DNA of 64,000 nucleotides from Dryococelus australis. Taxonomy: Eukaryota; Arthropoda; Insecta; Phasmatodea; Phasmatidae. The position numbers and the translations under genes were made by a program. The notes under the pieces are model-generated. The model made no database searches. It worked only from the letters and a program-made list of their open reading frames with translations, and was not told where the DNA came from. Positions 11,179-23,346 of this stretch are shown in pieces (the first letter of the stretch is position 1; every line of letters begins with the position of its first letter). Location: contig CM057003.1 in assembly GCA_029891345.1 (NCBI GenBank), positions 15,354,709 through 15,418,708 of the forward strand. The letters are read 5' to 3'.

Positions 11179-12548
11179 ATAGACGACTTGTTTCGACGTG
11201 AATTTAAATACTGATAGGCCCTACTACATTTAATGACGTGCTAATAAAACTGGATATGTTACACGTTTCAGAAGACAAATGTAAACGTTCTGCATCGAAA
11301 ATTTAACAGTTAACCCTTTCAGTCAGGAATTAATCTACGACAAGTGTCGCAATCGTTAAATGTTTTGGTGGGTGCTGTACCTGTGTCTAGTGTGTTTCTC
11401 ACTTCTACCAGTAAGCAACGTACTGCGTGTGCGCATACGTCACCATTGACCTCTCTCAAGTAAGTAGGTCTAGAGACGTGCAAAATTCACGTTATTAATT
11501 GGTAACATGCTAGACTTCAATGATGTATATCTACTTGAATGCAATTCGTGATTTCATTGGCTACTGACATAATTTATCTGCGTTACTACTACACTGCAGA
11601 TTGGTTGTCCAACTGTAGAGTCTCTACTATTGGCTAAAAGTGTCCTTGGAACGTGTCAAAAAATGTTGGCTAATTGCAGAAGTCAAATAAGCATAAAATG
11701 TATTTGAGTATAGCCTGAAGGCACAAAATATCGCCCAATTTTGCAGTTCCGTACAAATGAGAGATGTATAAACTTCAAAAAATCAGATTACTCAGAAGAA
11801 AGACGAACAAAATATCTGTCACTGATTCCTTGGTGTGTACAGGTCATACTATAAATATCCTTCATCTGCAACATATCCCCGATCATGTACACAGAGGCTC
11901 AACGGGTTAAAACTGATTCTAAAAGCACCCGTTTTGGCCATATCCATGTCCCCAAAAAAAATTTTCCTCGGAGAACTTGAGACTTCTCTGTGGCACACAG
12001 CGTTTCTTGTATGTTTTCCGGAATTAGACGCCACTGCAAAACATCTAAAAGTTTTCGATTTTACAAGTTTTTTCTCTGAACCTTATGCAACCACTTGTCA
12101 CTGGCCAAGCGGAGACCTTAAGGATGCTTCTTATTAATATTTTTGGAAGACTCAAGGTCACATCCAACCATAAGGAAGAATTGCGACGGGATGGGAAATA
12201 ATATAAACCAGCCTCGCCCCTATTCTGTTTACTCAGAATTTGTAGGTGACTAAAGGGTTTTAATACGACAATCTTGCCAGGAGATACATAGCATTGTCGC
12301 TATAATGTGAAACACAGTTTAACAGAAGAATGAACTTGGTAAACAAAACGGCTACTTAACCGCGCTTTATATTGACTGACACACTTTACGACGGCAGCAT
12401 TTGCATTTCAATAACCAAATTTACTAATTTGCAACAAAAAATTGACTTATATTTCTGTCCAGTAAAATATTTACATTGAAATATTCCATACATTTTTAGA
12501 TGATTGTAGTAGGCACAACTGATAACAGTGAGACCCATACGTCAGCTA
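11179..12548. other. Unassigned; possible old piggyBac-like or hAT-like remnants
   Basis: Left of centre, TTAACCCTTTCAGTCA at 11311 faces TGACTAAAGGGTTTTAA at about 12247, an imperfect inverted pair that could be the ends of a roughly 940-bp piggyBac-like element. The right TTAA is not exact. Around 11475-11700 there are hAT-N-like fragments (TAGAGACGTGCAAAATTC). No coding sequence is recognised. Confidence 0.3.
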
Positions 12549-12845
12549 TAGTCAATTCCCGATTGGAAGCGACTTATGAAAATCAACCTTTGAAGAAAAA
12601 AAACACTAGGCAAAACATGTCAACATATTTTTTCAATAATCTGTATTCCACAAATATACAACACTATGGTTAACTTTAAGAGTACTATATTATTGAATAA
12701 ATGAAACTTCACCCTTATATCTTCTATAACTTGAAATATTTACTTCTTTTTAAATATGAATTAACAACAGCGAGAGCAGCGACGTGTTGGCAACGGCCGT
12801 CAAGAAATAGTTCACAGTTAAAATATTATTTTAACCTAAATTTTT
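12549..12845 (+). mobile_element. MITE-C fragment, 3' truncated
   Basis: Begins TAGTCAATTCCCG, continues with an AATCAACCTTTGAA block, and reaches the GTGTTGGCAACG and AAGAAATAGTTCACA landmarks before similarity stops. The right terminus is missing. Confidence 0.6.
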
Positions 12846-13043
12846 AGTATACTATGTGTAAATTAAACGGCGCGTATTGAAATATTTCAATATTTAGGTA
12901 GCCCCGATTGCAACATATCTCACTTTTACAGTTTAAAATAACAGCGGAAAATAACGTGAGTAGGCCGTAATGGCACGGTGTTGTTTTATGGAGCGAGAGC
13001 AATTTTGAAGCAACTGTCTGCTGAGCGAGGCTTGGCGCGCTCT

Positions 13044-13085
<42 letters not shown>

Positions 13086-14399
13086 CTCTTTCACACTCAG
13101 AAAATTTCACTTCGCTAGTATGCGGTAAGTTGTACATGTTTTCAATTGTAGCATATTTCATACTTATTACAACAAAATAATGATTTTTGAATTTGTAATT
13201 TACAACTGAAAAGAGATTTTAATGTTTGAATAGGTACTTATTTTAATATATTTAGATATGATGGCGGGGCAGAAACAAAGTGAAGTTGGCAGACGTGGCG
13301 AGCCATGACGTCATGGCGTGTTGCTGTTTTACCAAACGAAGTGCAAATTATACTTACTCTGAAAAATACTTCAAATTACCACATCACGTTTGTAGACGTT
13401 CTGTTTTTTAAACCTACCTTAGCAAGTTACGATGTTGTGATGTCTGTATTTCCGCGGGAGTAATAAATATAGGGTTACTGTGTGTTTCATTAACCGCTGC
13501 GTGTGAAATAGCATGGCGTAGCTGTTTGGTGATAGTTACGCTGGATCTGTGTGTGATTTCAAATATTTGATGTGAACTATTTATAAGATGTAAATGTGAA
13601 CTGTTTTTAAGACTGTTGTTATGTAAGTATGTCTATTTATCACAACGTTGTACCTTTGCCCTGGGTGTTTGAAACACAGTCGTGTAACGTGATGTACCAC
13701 CAATCCCAACAAAATAACCAAGCCCAGCCCTAATAAATTTCAATAAACCTAATATACAGTAAGTAGCAATACATATAAATATGAGTGGAATAAAAGTTAC
13801 GGTAGGCTTATTTGTGTGCATTTTCAAAGCTATATTTTAAGTTTCTATAACAAAAAATGAGCGACACGAGTTGCGTGCCTGATTTTAATGTCGCTTTTTC
13901 GTTGGACTGGCTATTCCTTCGTTATTCGAACTGAGGCCGTCCTTTTAAAGAAATAACCTAACACATATCAATAACAAAAAGTTTAATACCACATTTCATT
14001 ACCCCGCAGTTGTAACAGTGTTTAACACAGTCGCGGCAAAATACTAACGTGCTCTACGTGTAATGTGCTATGTCGTGGAAAACAAATATGTTAATGTAAC
14101 GTGACCGTAAGAACTATCGTTAATTCAGACATTTTTAAAATGTCATAAAGCTGACCTAAATAATGTTATAGGCCTAAACTATGAATATTCGTACAAAATG
14201 GTTTTTGAAATAGACCTAAGACTGAATTCTCTGAAAAGCTGTCAACAGTAAACAACACATTTGACAGGTATAAAAGTAGAAGTCACATTTCAATGTTTAT
14301 TTTTAGGTGTAGCGAAAGTATACGAACACACGTACACACAAAATGGAATGTAAACATTGATTTTGACAGATGCTACATGGAAGTCACGTGGCAATGTTT
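12846..14399. other. Unassigned, with a (TC)n microsatellite
   Basis: Contains a (TC/CT)n run at about 13038-13088. The rest is AT-rich with no recognised gene, SINE or complete MITE. Confidence 0.5.
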
Positions 14400-14489
14400 G
14401 TTTACATTTGGCGGAAGGATACGAAACGGGCCTGCAAGTAGATATTTAGCAGGGCTTCGAGAAAGTTGCTTCCAATGGGGAATGGACTA
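14400..14489 (+). mobile_element. MITE-C 3' end fragment
   Basis: The last 90 bp match the right end of MITE-C: GGCGGAAGGAT, GCAGGGCTTC, and a terminal GGGAATGGACTA followed by TA. The upstream part of the element is not recognisable. Confidence 0.65.
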
Positions 14490-15185
14490 TAGGCAGGTGT
14501 AGCTCGAGCAAAGCTAATTTGAAAATTAATTGGTTGTTCACAACAAAACTCCCATGGATATGCAGTCTTTGCTCGGCTAGTGTTTAACATGACCTCACAA
14601 GAACATCACATCGCAGTAACAATAATATTTTTACAATAGGATTTTTATAGCCTCTCAAAGAAACGTGATTGATTGTAAATCCTTTTATATGATAAACGAC
14701 ACTTGATTGGGTCAATATCAGCTCGGCTCTCTATTGGTTGATGACCGGCCAATAATGAACGCTGTCAAGTACAGGGAAGTCTCCGGTGTGGTATGGACCA
14801 ATAGGACGATGGTGAGTTCTAACACAGACGCCAACAAAACAGGTGTTCTTGCAGTAGTGGATATAGGCGACTCACTTCTAATTTGTTCTAAGTGCCAGTA
14901 AATGTTCGCAGACCTCGATGTGTTAATGCCGACTCCAACTTAAGGTTGTGTATGAAGGTAAGGCTTACGTTCTCGTCGACAGCGAGGTCATTACAGACGG
15001 AACAAAGTCGTTAGCAGAGTCATGGACGGGAAAAGAAGAGGCGTCAGCCTGAACTAAGGAACCATCCGAAAATTCGACTGGAGTGAATGGAGAACCCGTG
15101 AAAACCCGATATCAGGATGGCGGTGACTGGAATCGAGCCACAGACCATAAGAAACATAAATCCGTGGGCAACCGACCAAAAAAAA
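14490..15185. other. Unassigned
   Basis: CCAAT-type motifs around 14737 and 14800 resemble the interior of the hAT-N family, but no termini are clear. No gene was seen. Confidence 0.35.
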
Positions 15186-15505
15186 GGGGCCGTGGTAGCT
15201 GGGTGGTTAGACTGCTCGCCTACCACCAAGGCGAACTAGGTTGAATCCCCTATCGGGTCACTCTCGGATTTTCGCAAGTGGGAATCGTGGCGGACGATGC
15301 CGCTTGTCGGCGGGTTTTCTCGGGGTATCTCCCGTTTCCCCCCGGCCTTGCATTACGGCGCTGCTCCATTCTCACCGCGTTTCACCCTCATCGGCTCTCA
15401 AGATCTCGAGGGGCCCAACTGTGAGAGTGCGTGCGGGTCTCTCTCTCTCTCTCTCTGTCTCTCTCTCCGTTTCTCGACTGGAAATTTTTATGCGCCTGTG
15501 CCACC
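15186..15505 (+). mobile_element. SINE1, tRNA-derived, near full length
   Basis: The head is tRNA-like, with a box-A-like GTAGCTGGGTGG and a box-B-like GGTTGAATCCC that would drive RNA polymerase III. The body reads TTTTCGCAAGTGGGAA, then GGCGGGTTTTCTCGGG, then CTCATCGGCTCTCAAG, and recurs in reverse at 36435, 43435, 49178 and 51536. A (TC)n run at about 15440-15472 lies near the 3' part. No clear target duplication was found. Confidence 0.85.
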
Positions 15506-15513
15506 TCTGCGTA

Positions 15514-15734
15514 TAGTCTGTTCACGACTGGAACAGACTTCTGAACAACACCTTAGTCAGCTGCATTCATCGTTACTACAAACAGTGACTGGCGCGCGGT
15601 TACAGTTAGTTTGGCAGCACGGAGAGAGAATATAGTTGGAATGTTTTAACGCATTTTTTTTATCCATTGCTTGAAGAAAAAAATCGGGAGTAGGAAAGAT
15701 TCTGAGAAAGTCTGCTCCAGTCGTGAACGGACTA
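15514..15734. mobile_element. MITE-D, 221 bp
   Basis: Flanked by TA (15512-15513 and 15735-15736). It begins TAGTCTGTTCACGACTGGA and ends with the near-perfect inverse, giving inverted repeats of about 30 bp. The first dozen bases match the termini of MITE-A, -B and -C, but the interior differs from all of them. It lies just downstream of SINE1. Confidence 0.8.
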
Positions 15735-17319
15735 TAGGTATTCCTCGCTGCGCGCAAAAATGATGGAGCGAAAAAATTGATGCAGTTCCTTTTCTCCTGG
15801 TTCATGAGACCGAATGATGGTATTGGGTGTGTCGGGATGGGCAAAAAGGGGTGTGTTAGTGAAGTGGGAGGGGGGGGGGTTTGTCGCGTCGAATAACGAA
15901 AAGCGTGAAAGATCGGTACAAATCCGACCGATCCATCAAGCCCCGCCGAGACTAATAGCTGGATCTAGCCGGGGGGGGGGGCGACGAGGGGAGGATTTTT
16001 CGACGAGAGGTCTGGCCAGCGCATTATTCATGTCGTGACAGTGGCGTGTCCACAGCGAGGGGTTGATAGAGGCGGAGTAGTGGATAGGGTCGGGCGGGAA
16101 AGGAGGGGTGGTTAGGGCAATCCGTCACAGCCACAATTGGTTTCCCGTGTAGGAAAGTTGGGGGGGGGGGGAGGGTGTGCCTGTGAGAGCATTGCGCCGA
16201 GGTTCGACCAATCCACCTCGTCTCTCGCTCAGCGATGTTCGAGCCGGATTCTACGCGTGGTCTAGGCCTTTTGTGGCGCCTTGTTGTTGTTTACCAGGCG
16301 GCCGCGCACAAACATCTTCCGCCTTTTTTTTTTTTTTTTTTTTTTTTTACACGTTCAGTCATTTCGAAAGTGCTTTGCATGTTTTACGACAGGGTTTTTT
16401 GTTACGAGCAGCTGAGATAAACGCGTTCTGTTCTTGGAATAATGTGTCTTAGGTCGTTGAAACTACAACAAAACAAGATGTTGACTTACATACTTGCACC
16501 GCAAATATTTCTAAATTGGGAGTTGCTCCTGTTGTGCTGGTTCCGCAGAAGGGAAGTTTAGACAAGGGCTCACAATTGAGCCCCGGCACAGATTGAATAA
16601 TTATTACAATGTGTATCTCTTGAACAAAGTTACAATTTTCAAATGGAACAATGCCTATTCACACCAAGAAAATAAAACTAGAAGAAATTATAATGTCAAT
16701 GAGGATGTTTTGCAGGATTCTTGTATGTAGTTTACTTGCTATCATTATATGACAATTTTAAATACCTACAGTTTTCTGTTTTATTTAATTGCTTAGTTAA
16801 TGGGCTTTGATGTTCGCCGCAAAATTTTTAAATTTTCTTGTGGTCTATTAACCTATCCCAAACTTGTTGTAATGCACATAAATTATTGTAGGCGTAGCTT
16901 GTATATGATTGTATCTTACAGTTCAGTTTATATTTTGAATTTTTTTTATTTTTAATTTTGGTATTATTGTATGAAACGGTAGAAGACCGAAGTTAAGTAC
17001 TGTTGCTTGTCACTGCCCGGCGTTTCCTTCGCATGGGAAGGCGCCGACAGCTGGAAATGAAGTTTACAATGTTGGACGAGGCGAGCGGCCTGTCATAAAG
17101 GACGCCGCCGCACACGCCGATAAACTCATCGGAGCTCTCACCTCGCTGACCCTGAGGAGCTCATTTTCCTCTATTTATGGCGCAGGAAAATCGTCGTTAT
17201 CGCCATTACCTTTCCCATAGCAACTAGGACTGCCGAGAACTTTCTAGACGGCGCCCACCTGAACCACAAATACCACGTGCGTGCCTCTGAGGGGCGATTG
17301 GTTTAGAGCCGAGAGTTTG
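15735..17319. other. GC-rich, G-run-rich unassigned segment
   Basis: Contains long G runs near 15870, 15971 and 16160 and a 26-bp T run near 16324. GC-rich patches lie at 15800-16320 and 16990-17220. No gene or repeat family is recognised. The GC patches could be CpG-island-like. Confidence 0.4.
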
Positions 17320-18010
17320 GCGTCTCGTGCGATAGTTGGGCGATTCCAGAGTGGCCAGGGACGACTGCAGCGATCTTCGAGCTTGTGTGCAGTGAAGAGT
17401 GGGACTGATCTGCGGGACTGTGGACTGGATGCGTGAGTGAAAAAGGCATTCGGGACGATGGAAACAGTCTGTTTCACTAAACGTGTGGAAATATTTGGAG
17501 CAGTTTAAGGAACATTAGCAGGAGTAAATTAAGACTGCGATAAAGACTTTAACTGAAGTGGACATAGTAATTAAAGAATAATAAGAGTTAATAGGTAGAG
17601 CCACGAGTGTTTCGCGAATTAATTCGGAGGTGAGGTAGACTCCAAACACTTGTTCATTTCTCTTACTGCTGTGATTGGACGACAGTTCTTCAGACACTTC
17701 CCGTTTAACTGTGAGCCAGCGATAAGCAGGCTGTAGTAGTGTGAGTTAGTGTTTGACAGTCCCGTACAGAAGCCTCACTTGATCACAGCAACCAATAAAC
17801 AAACGATAATGACTCGAGTGTATACAGGGCTGTCAAGCCTAGCTTACTGCCAACTCAATCCGCGAAATTCTCGGGGCTCTATTAATAGGATGCTCAGGCT
17901 AGTAAATAACATATGTTTGACCGTTCGTAGCATTGAGAATAGGTAAATATAATTATTGACTTAAGACCTCCATACCTCACGAACTCGGATACGCTCTACA
18001 TGCGTCCATG
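17320..18010 (+). repeat. Repeat J copy, interrupted by hAT-N
   Basis: Both ends match the segment 45385-45815: a shared GATGCGTGAGTGAA block on the left and CTCGGATACGC / CTCAGATACGC after CCTCAC on the right. Between them this copy carries the hAT-N insertion 17596-17881 and extra sequence. No coding content or family is recognised, so it may be an LTR fragment or an unclassified interspersed repeat. Confidence 0.55.
17596..17881 (+). mobile_element. hAT-N element, 286 bp, perfect 8-bp TSD
   Basis: Begins TAGAGCCACGAG and TTTCGCGAAT, and ends CCGCGAAATTCTCGG then GGCTCTA. The exact 8-bp duplication TTAATAGG flanks it (17588-17595 and 17882-17889). An 8-bp duplication with TAG.G..-type termini is the hallmark of hAT elements. 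There is no transposase, so it is non-autonomous. Confidence 0.85.
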
Positions 18011-18679
18011 TAACAGTATAATGAAACTGGCATGCTCTTTACAGTTGATTCTAGTAGCCAAATATTAAATTAAATCAATCTATGATGGCATGTCTGGTAA
18101 ACACATTGCTCTGGAAGCTTCAGATTTTATTTTAGCGATGAAAATAATTTAAAAAAAAATATCTGTTACCAACGCCACTGTTCCTCAAAATTATAAACCC
18201 CTGAAATTCCAGGATACCATTCATCTTTACGGTTCGCAGTGTTGTGTTAAATTTACCCATTAGTCCAGGGAAAAAATATTTTTGTGTGACTTTTTATCTA
18301 CTTCGCACGATTGACGTTAGTTCCCTTTTGCATGTCATCGTTTGACTCTTTATCCATTCGCGCATTCCCAAATTATCTAATGACTCGTAGCACCCAGAAT
18401 TTATTAACAGTATTGATATTTTAGCAACTCAAAAAGAAAATAAGGCATTTATACACTATTATGGTTTTTATTTTCCTACATTTTATTTCTGTGAGAATTG
18501 TGTTTGTTATATCTTGAAATGTTTCAATATTACAAGCGATATCAAATAATCTTAAGTTGTATGCGTGTTATTAACATTTTGTAAGTTTTATATGAAAATT
18601 TTTACGCTGCAAGGTTCAATTCGCTTGATTTCATCAACTTCGCAGTGGACGAACGTGCCCGAGCCATTTGATATATGGG
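18011..18679. other. Unassigned, AT-rich
   Basis: No gene, repeat family or regulatory pattern was recognised. Confidence 0.5.
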
Positions 18680-18928
18680 TAGACACCTGAAAAATTCGCG
18701 AGCTCAATGACGCGCAGGCTAGACTCTACAGTGTTGTGTTATGTACTACTATGCCGATATAAACTGCACATTGGTCGTCTGCTGTCACAAGTGGAAGGCG
18801 ACGATTGGGCCACTGTTCCCCAGGAGATGTCAAACACCGTGTGGACCAATGGCCAAGGTTGTACAGGCACACGTGCTTTGAATTCTAGCTTGTCCCGAAA
18901 AGGAATCCGCGAATTCTTTAGGTCTCTA
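18680..18928 (+). mobile_element. hAT-N copy
   Basis: Begins TAGACACCTGAAAAATTCGC and ends CCGCGAATTC, GGTCTCTA. It shares the interior motif GCAGGCTAGACTCTACAG with the copies at 23347 and 26353. Its right edge lies at the start of a MITE-A, so it seems to have inserted at that element's boundary. The flanking 8-mers are only partly alike. Confidence 0.75.
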
Positions 18929-18932
18929 GATT

Positions 18933-20238
18933 TAGGTTGTTCGCATTTTGCTGAGGACTTTTGAAATCAACCTTTGAAAAATGTCACTGCCCCTACCTGC
19001 CTGTAATTTTACGGGTAAAATGTCTGACATGCGCCCGGTAAAGTTGGTAACGACCGAGAGAAAGTACTTCCGTTTCTCAACGTTGAATTAAAATTGTACG
19101 GTAAATAACTGGGGATACTGAAACTATTTCTTTTATTTTGTGTATTATTCAATTCACATAATTGTAAGAATTAGAAGATTGGTAAAATATTTACTTTCCT
19201 AATAGTTCCACAGTTTCGCTTGATCGAAGCTTGAATAAAGTGATCAGGCTTAGGAGAGTGTTCATTCTACATGCACTCTACAAAAAAAAAATTGTGTAAT
19301 TTTTACTGAGAAATTATTTGTAATTTTACAAATGCTTGCAACAGTAAGAAGATTTTTCTTGTAAAACTACAAGGTCCGTGTTTGTAATGGACCTTAGAAA
19401 ATGTCTGTACTATACTGAGCCGTATCCACGAGCTTCAGCAAAACGGCTGACACTCAACAACGTAAAACCGTATCAAGCTGTTTGTGCAAAAACTATGGGT
19501 GCAAAAGAAATGTATCGCAAGTTTGAATTACATAAAACAGTTAAACAACTGAAATAATCATAAGAAAACGAGAAGTTCAATAAAATGTCACCGTATTAGT
19601 AATTATTTATTAGTGTTTCCTGGCCAAACATAACTCTTATTAAATCAACTCTTAATACCCCATTGTTAAGAGGTGTCCAAATCTCTTAACTCAACAACCG
19701 AAATCTTGTTACAAAAAGAACTCTATTCTTCTTAACCGTATAACACATAGTTTTGTACGTACTTGTACGTATATTAAAGTCAAAATAAGTATTAATGTCG
19801 TAAGTGAAGTTGGTCTTGTGGGCGAAGGTGCGGTCTTATAATGCATGTGTGCAAATTCTAATCCCCGTGCCGGCAAGGTATGATTTTTTTTTGTTGTAAA
19901 TTACATTTTGAACATTTTTTTTTTTTAGTTCTCTGTTACTAATTCATTACATTTGTTTTTTTAGAAGAAAAAAAAGGAACCTTATTTACATTTCTCAATA
20001 ATGTCAGTTTTAATACAAGGCTGCAATCTGTAATATTACAAGGAAATATTTTGCAGATTTTACAAGAAAACTCTTTGTGGTTTTACAAAGGATTTGTTTT
20101 GGCAACTGGATTTCCAAGGATTTTTCTTGTAAAAATACAAACAATATTTAAGAGTGTCTGGCATAAGAATGCACAATGCTCATACAAGTAGAGTTTAAAC
20201 AGGGCTTTAAAAAGTGCTCAGTTCACAGTGAACAGCCA
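18933..20238 (+). mobile_element. MITE-A copy split by an insertion
   Basis: The left part (18933-19270) carries the MITE-A start, AATCAACCTTTGAAAAATGT and AAAGTTGGTAACG. The right part (20158-20238) carries the GCATACAAGTAGA-like block, CAGGGCTT and the terminal AGTGAACAGCC. About 890 bp of foreign sequence lies between. Confidence 0.75.
19271..20157. mobile_element. About 0.9-kb insertion with weak inverted ends
   Basis: The insert starts about ACTCTACAAAAAA and ends about ATATTTAAGAGTGT, and several subterminal motifs such as TTTTTCTTGTAAAA recur inverted. These look like imperfect long terminal inverted repeats. Near 19818-19880 lies a degenerate tRNA-like stretch (CAAATTCTAATCCCCG). No coding region was found. 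Confidence 0.5.
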
Positions 20239-21176
20239 TTTATGTTATTATCACAGCTTTTGTTTATAATACGATAGGAATTGAGCAATGAAAAAATCTT
20301 CAGACTTCCCCATGTTATATTTTGTTACTAATTAGTTTTAACTTAACGCTTGTCAGAGTTATTTAACCGGAAGCCAATTTTAACAGCGCCCTGGTTTAAT
20401 TACGTCCCGAACAGCACGTTTGTTTAGTGTAGGAGTTAATTTTTGATTCGTTTAATGTTGTAAGAATAATAGTAAAGGAGAAATTCGGCATTGAACGTGG
20501 AACTCAGTATTTATTAACAGTTCGTGGAAAAATAATTGCAGTAACAGTAAAACAACCTCTAATGACATCTAAAATAACTTATTGGCCACTTAATTTTGTT
20601 AGATAAGAACTCTACAATTCAGCGTCCAACGTTTGTTAAGAAACTCTCACGGCTTCGGAAACTTACTTACGACTTCCTTCTTTGATCTTTAAGGAAAGGG
20701 GATACATTCTTACCTACAGGGAACATCAGGAATTTGAATTCACAGAATAAGGGAAGGGAGGAAAGGTAATAAAAATAAAATAAAGGAAGGAAACTTTCTT
20801 GTGTTGTTTTTCGTTGCATTGCGTTACGGCAATTTCCAGCGAATTCTCTCGGAACTCGAGTCGCCTCTTGCATTGAATACGCCTTTGGAATCAAATCAAC
20901 GTTACTCTCGTAATTACGTCCGGCTTGTTCCCCTCCCCCCTTCCTTCACTCTATTTACACAACCCCTTCCTTTATCAACTTCTGTTCACAACCTTCTCCG
21001 GTCTCCAGCGTTCGTTCGCAGACTGCTTACGTCCGCTCGCAACGAGAAACTTGGCTTCAACTTGCATCCAGAACCCTCATTCAACCAGAAACTTCAGCAA
21101 TACAGACATTACCTACCGAGCGTGAGCGCTCAGCACCTGCTTAAATACCATGACAATATTTCCTAATTACTCATTT
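20239..21176. other. Unassigned
   Basis: No repeat family or gene was recognised. The open frames at 20801-21166 show no domain. Confidence 0.45.
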
Positions 21177-21410
21177 GTTGAGACCTGTATAATTCGCGTA
21201 TTCGTTTTGGGACGAGCAGCTAGAGATCAAAACACGCGCGTTTATATACCTTTAGGTCTGTGGTCCACACGGTGTTTGACACCTCCTGAAGAACGGTGTC
21301 CAACTGTCGCCTTCCACTGTGACAGCAGACAACCAATAATCAGTTGATACTGGCATATCTCTACACAAGACCCTGCAGGTCAGTGAACCCCCGAATTTTT
21401 CGAGTCTCTA
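21177..21410 (-). mobile_element. hAT-N copy, reverse
   Basis: Reverse-oriented relative of 18680-18928. It shares the block encoding the CCACACGGTGTTTGAC region (inverse of CAAACACCGTGTGGACC) and ends TTTTTCGAGTCTCTA. The termini match the hAT-N pattern, and the flanks ATTTGTT and ATTGTTT are similar but not identical. Confidence 0.75.
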
Positions 21411-21424
21411 ATTGTTTATGTCCG

Positions 21425-21600
21425 TAATGTATGTAGTATATTCCCGGGGTCTTCACACTTTCTGAATCAAACCTAAATGTGTCACTTATAAAGAGCGTTT
21501 TATACTTCTGTGAACGTAAAAGAATCATGTTTTTGATCAAATTAAACATTAAATTATACTTTACTTACAAATAATTATACTTCATCTATAATTAATAGGA
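21425..21600 (+). mobile_element. Degenerate MITE-C 5' fragment
   Basis: CTTCACACTTTCTGAATCAAA followed by GCGTTTTATACTTCTGT matches the left half of MITE-C. The terminus and the right half are not recognisable. Confidence 0.45.
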
Positions 21601-22185
21601 ACAAAAACAGAGAAAAAATAATTGCTTTGCTAATGCTTCGTTTTTATTGAATTTAGCCAAATCATTACGATAAATGGGAATATTTCCAATGGTATCGGTT
21701 TTCATTGTCGAATTCAACGTAATTATATAAAAAAAAAAAAAAAAAAAGTAGGAAAAATTCACGATGATCAGGATTTGAAAGAACATCGCCCTGTTTTTAA
21801 GACCATTAACTTACAAATAGAGCTACCAAGACAACTTTGTAAAGAACGGAGAAAATGCATGTGCTCTATAGTTCTGTCGAAAATGTGTTGTTTTAGACTA
21901 TTTGCCCTTTGTTTTCGTTTTCAGTTAAATTGCCAGCATCAGTACTGTTAAAATAAATAGTACGTATGGATGCATTTACTTTACCATATTTAATGCTGTT
22001 TAAGCCTTCAAACAGAGCGCTATGATTACGTGAAAACAAAATGAAAGACTTAAAAAACGGAACGAAAAATGAATATTCGCCTTTTCTCGTAGAATGATAT
22101 TATAAAAAACGAAACTCACATAAAAAAAATATTTTATACGTTTTACTAGTTTATGCTTTGGTATTTAATTTGATACACGTTGTTA
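21601..22185. other. Unassigned, AT-rich
   Basis: Contains an 18-bp A run near 21730. Nothing else was recognised. Confidence 0.45.
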
Positions 22186-22829
22186 TAGGCAGTAAAATGT
22201 GCACTTTTGAAAACCCTGCCTAAGGTCTGCTTGTAAGCACGTTGTGTATTCCTCCGCCTTATGTAAAATTAACATTACCATGGGTCTCATCACTTTATTC
22301 ATACGTCGGTCAAGTAAAACTGTATAATTATTTAAAAAAAGGCAAATTTTTAACATTTGTGCATTAGAAAAAAACAGAAAGCGAAAGAAATAATTTTAAG
22401 TTATCACAAATGGTTACTTAACACATTTTATTCAACGTTAAGATATATAATTACTTTCCATACATCGTTATAGGCTGTTCATGGTAAAGTGAGCACTTTT
22501 TAAGGCCATTATAAATTTTTCCTTTCATCAAATTTCCATCTTCTTGCTGATTTTCAATATAAACACTGCAATGTGACCAATAAACACAGCGAATATATTT
22601 CACCGCCCTCAAAATTTAATGTCTGAGGCTGCAATAAGATATGTTTATTAGTGATTAATGCATGTTGGGAGAGCCTTAAAAAGTGCTCACTTTGCCGTGA
22701 ACAGCCTATACCAACTTTACTGGGTGAATGTCACCCAGTGCACCCATTAAAATATATGCATGCAGGGGCAGTGACTTTTTTTTCCCCAAGGTTCATTTCT
22801 AAAGTGCTCACTTTATCGTGAACAGCCTT
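22186..22829 (-). mobile_element. MITE-A copy carrying a nested MITE-B
   Basis: Flanked by TA. The left terminus has lost about nine bases, and the right terminus is AAAGTGCTCACTTTATCGTG then AACAGCC. The interior follows the MITE-A order in reverse (CCTCCGCCTTATG, CATCACTTTATTCAT, ACCAACTTTACTGGG). MITE-B (22471-22708) interrupts the motif CGTTACCAACTT at its TA. Its right flank is a MITE-C 3' half. Confidence 0.85.
22471..22708 (-). mobile_element. MITE-B nested in MITE-A with TA duplication
   Basis: Begins TAGGCTGTTCATGG and ends CCGTGAACAGCCTA, with inverted repeats of about 30 bp. Other MITE-A copies give the empty site (CGTTACCAAC), so the TA at 22469-22470 and at 22709-22710 is a proven target duplication. 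Confidence 0.9.
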
Positions 22830-22831
22830 TA

Positions 22832-23018
22832 TGAGAGAGTATGTGTGTTGGTAATGCCTAGTAATAACAAGTTCTACGCAGTATGTTATTACACTGAATG
22901 CTCATGAATGCGGTGTGTTGGCTTTCTGGGTTAACATCCTGCATGGGGCGGAGGAATATCCTGGAAGTAGAACTTTGTCAGGGCTTTAGATAAGTCGGAA
23001 GTAACCGTGAATGGACTA
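22832..23018 (+). mobile_element. MITE-C 3' half
   Basis: Contains GTGTGTTGGTAATGCCTAGT, TGGGGCGGAGGAATATCCTG, and the terminal CCGTGAATGGACTA followed by TA. The left half is absent or unrecognisable. MITE-A abuts it, so the MITE-A may have landed inside this copy. Confidence 0.75.
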
Positions 23019-23079
23019 TAGGCGCGATGCGTCGTCGCCTTGCTATAGTACGTCGCAAAATTGTGATCTCACACTCGCC

Positions 23080-23225
23080 CTGCCGAAAGACCGCAGTGGT
23101 ATACTGGTCGAGCTACTCGCCCGATTCGATTCTTGGCGGGTCCAAACCTGGAAGAAAAAAAAAAAAAGACGGCCGTCGGCTATGGTGGGATTTCTCGGAG
23201 TGCTCCCGCCCATCCTAAAACCACC
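23080..23225 (+). mobile_element. SINE1 fragment, degenerate
   Basis: GTGGTATACTGGTCGAGC and GGGTCCAAACCTGG resemble boxes A and B. The stretch GGGATTTCTCGGAGTGCTCC then resembles the SINE1 body. A 13-bp A run sits between. Confidence 0.5.
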
Positions 23226-23346
23226 TTCAGCCACAGTTAATAATAATTGTTGATGTCTCCTGAAAGATTAAAGTTCGAAATTCCTCGCAGATTCACTCAA
23301 TGATTCGTCTATTCCAGTTAAAACTAACCACTTGTTAAATTATGAT

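Noticed and set aside
12844..13161. Arg/Glu/Ser-repeat protein
   Set aside because: It comes from the (TC)n microsatellite.
15870..16170. G-quadruplex regulatory cluster
   Set aside because: The G runs are single homopolymers spaced far apart and occur elsewhere as simple repeats, so there is no evidence of function.
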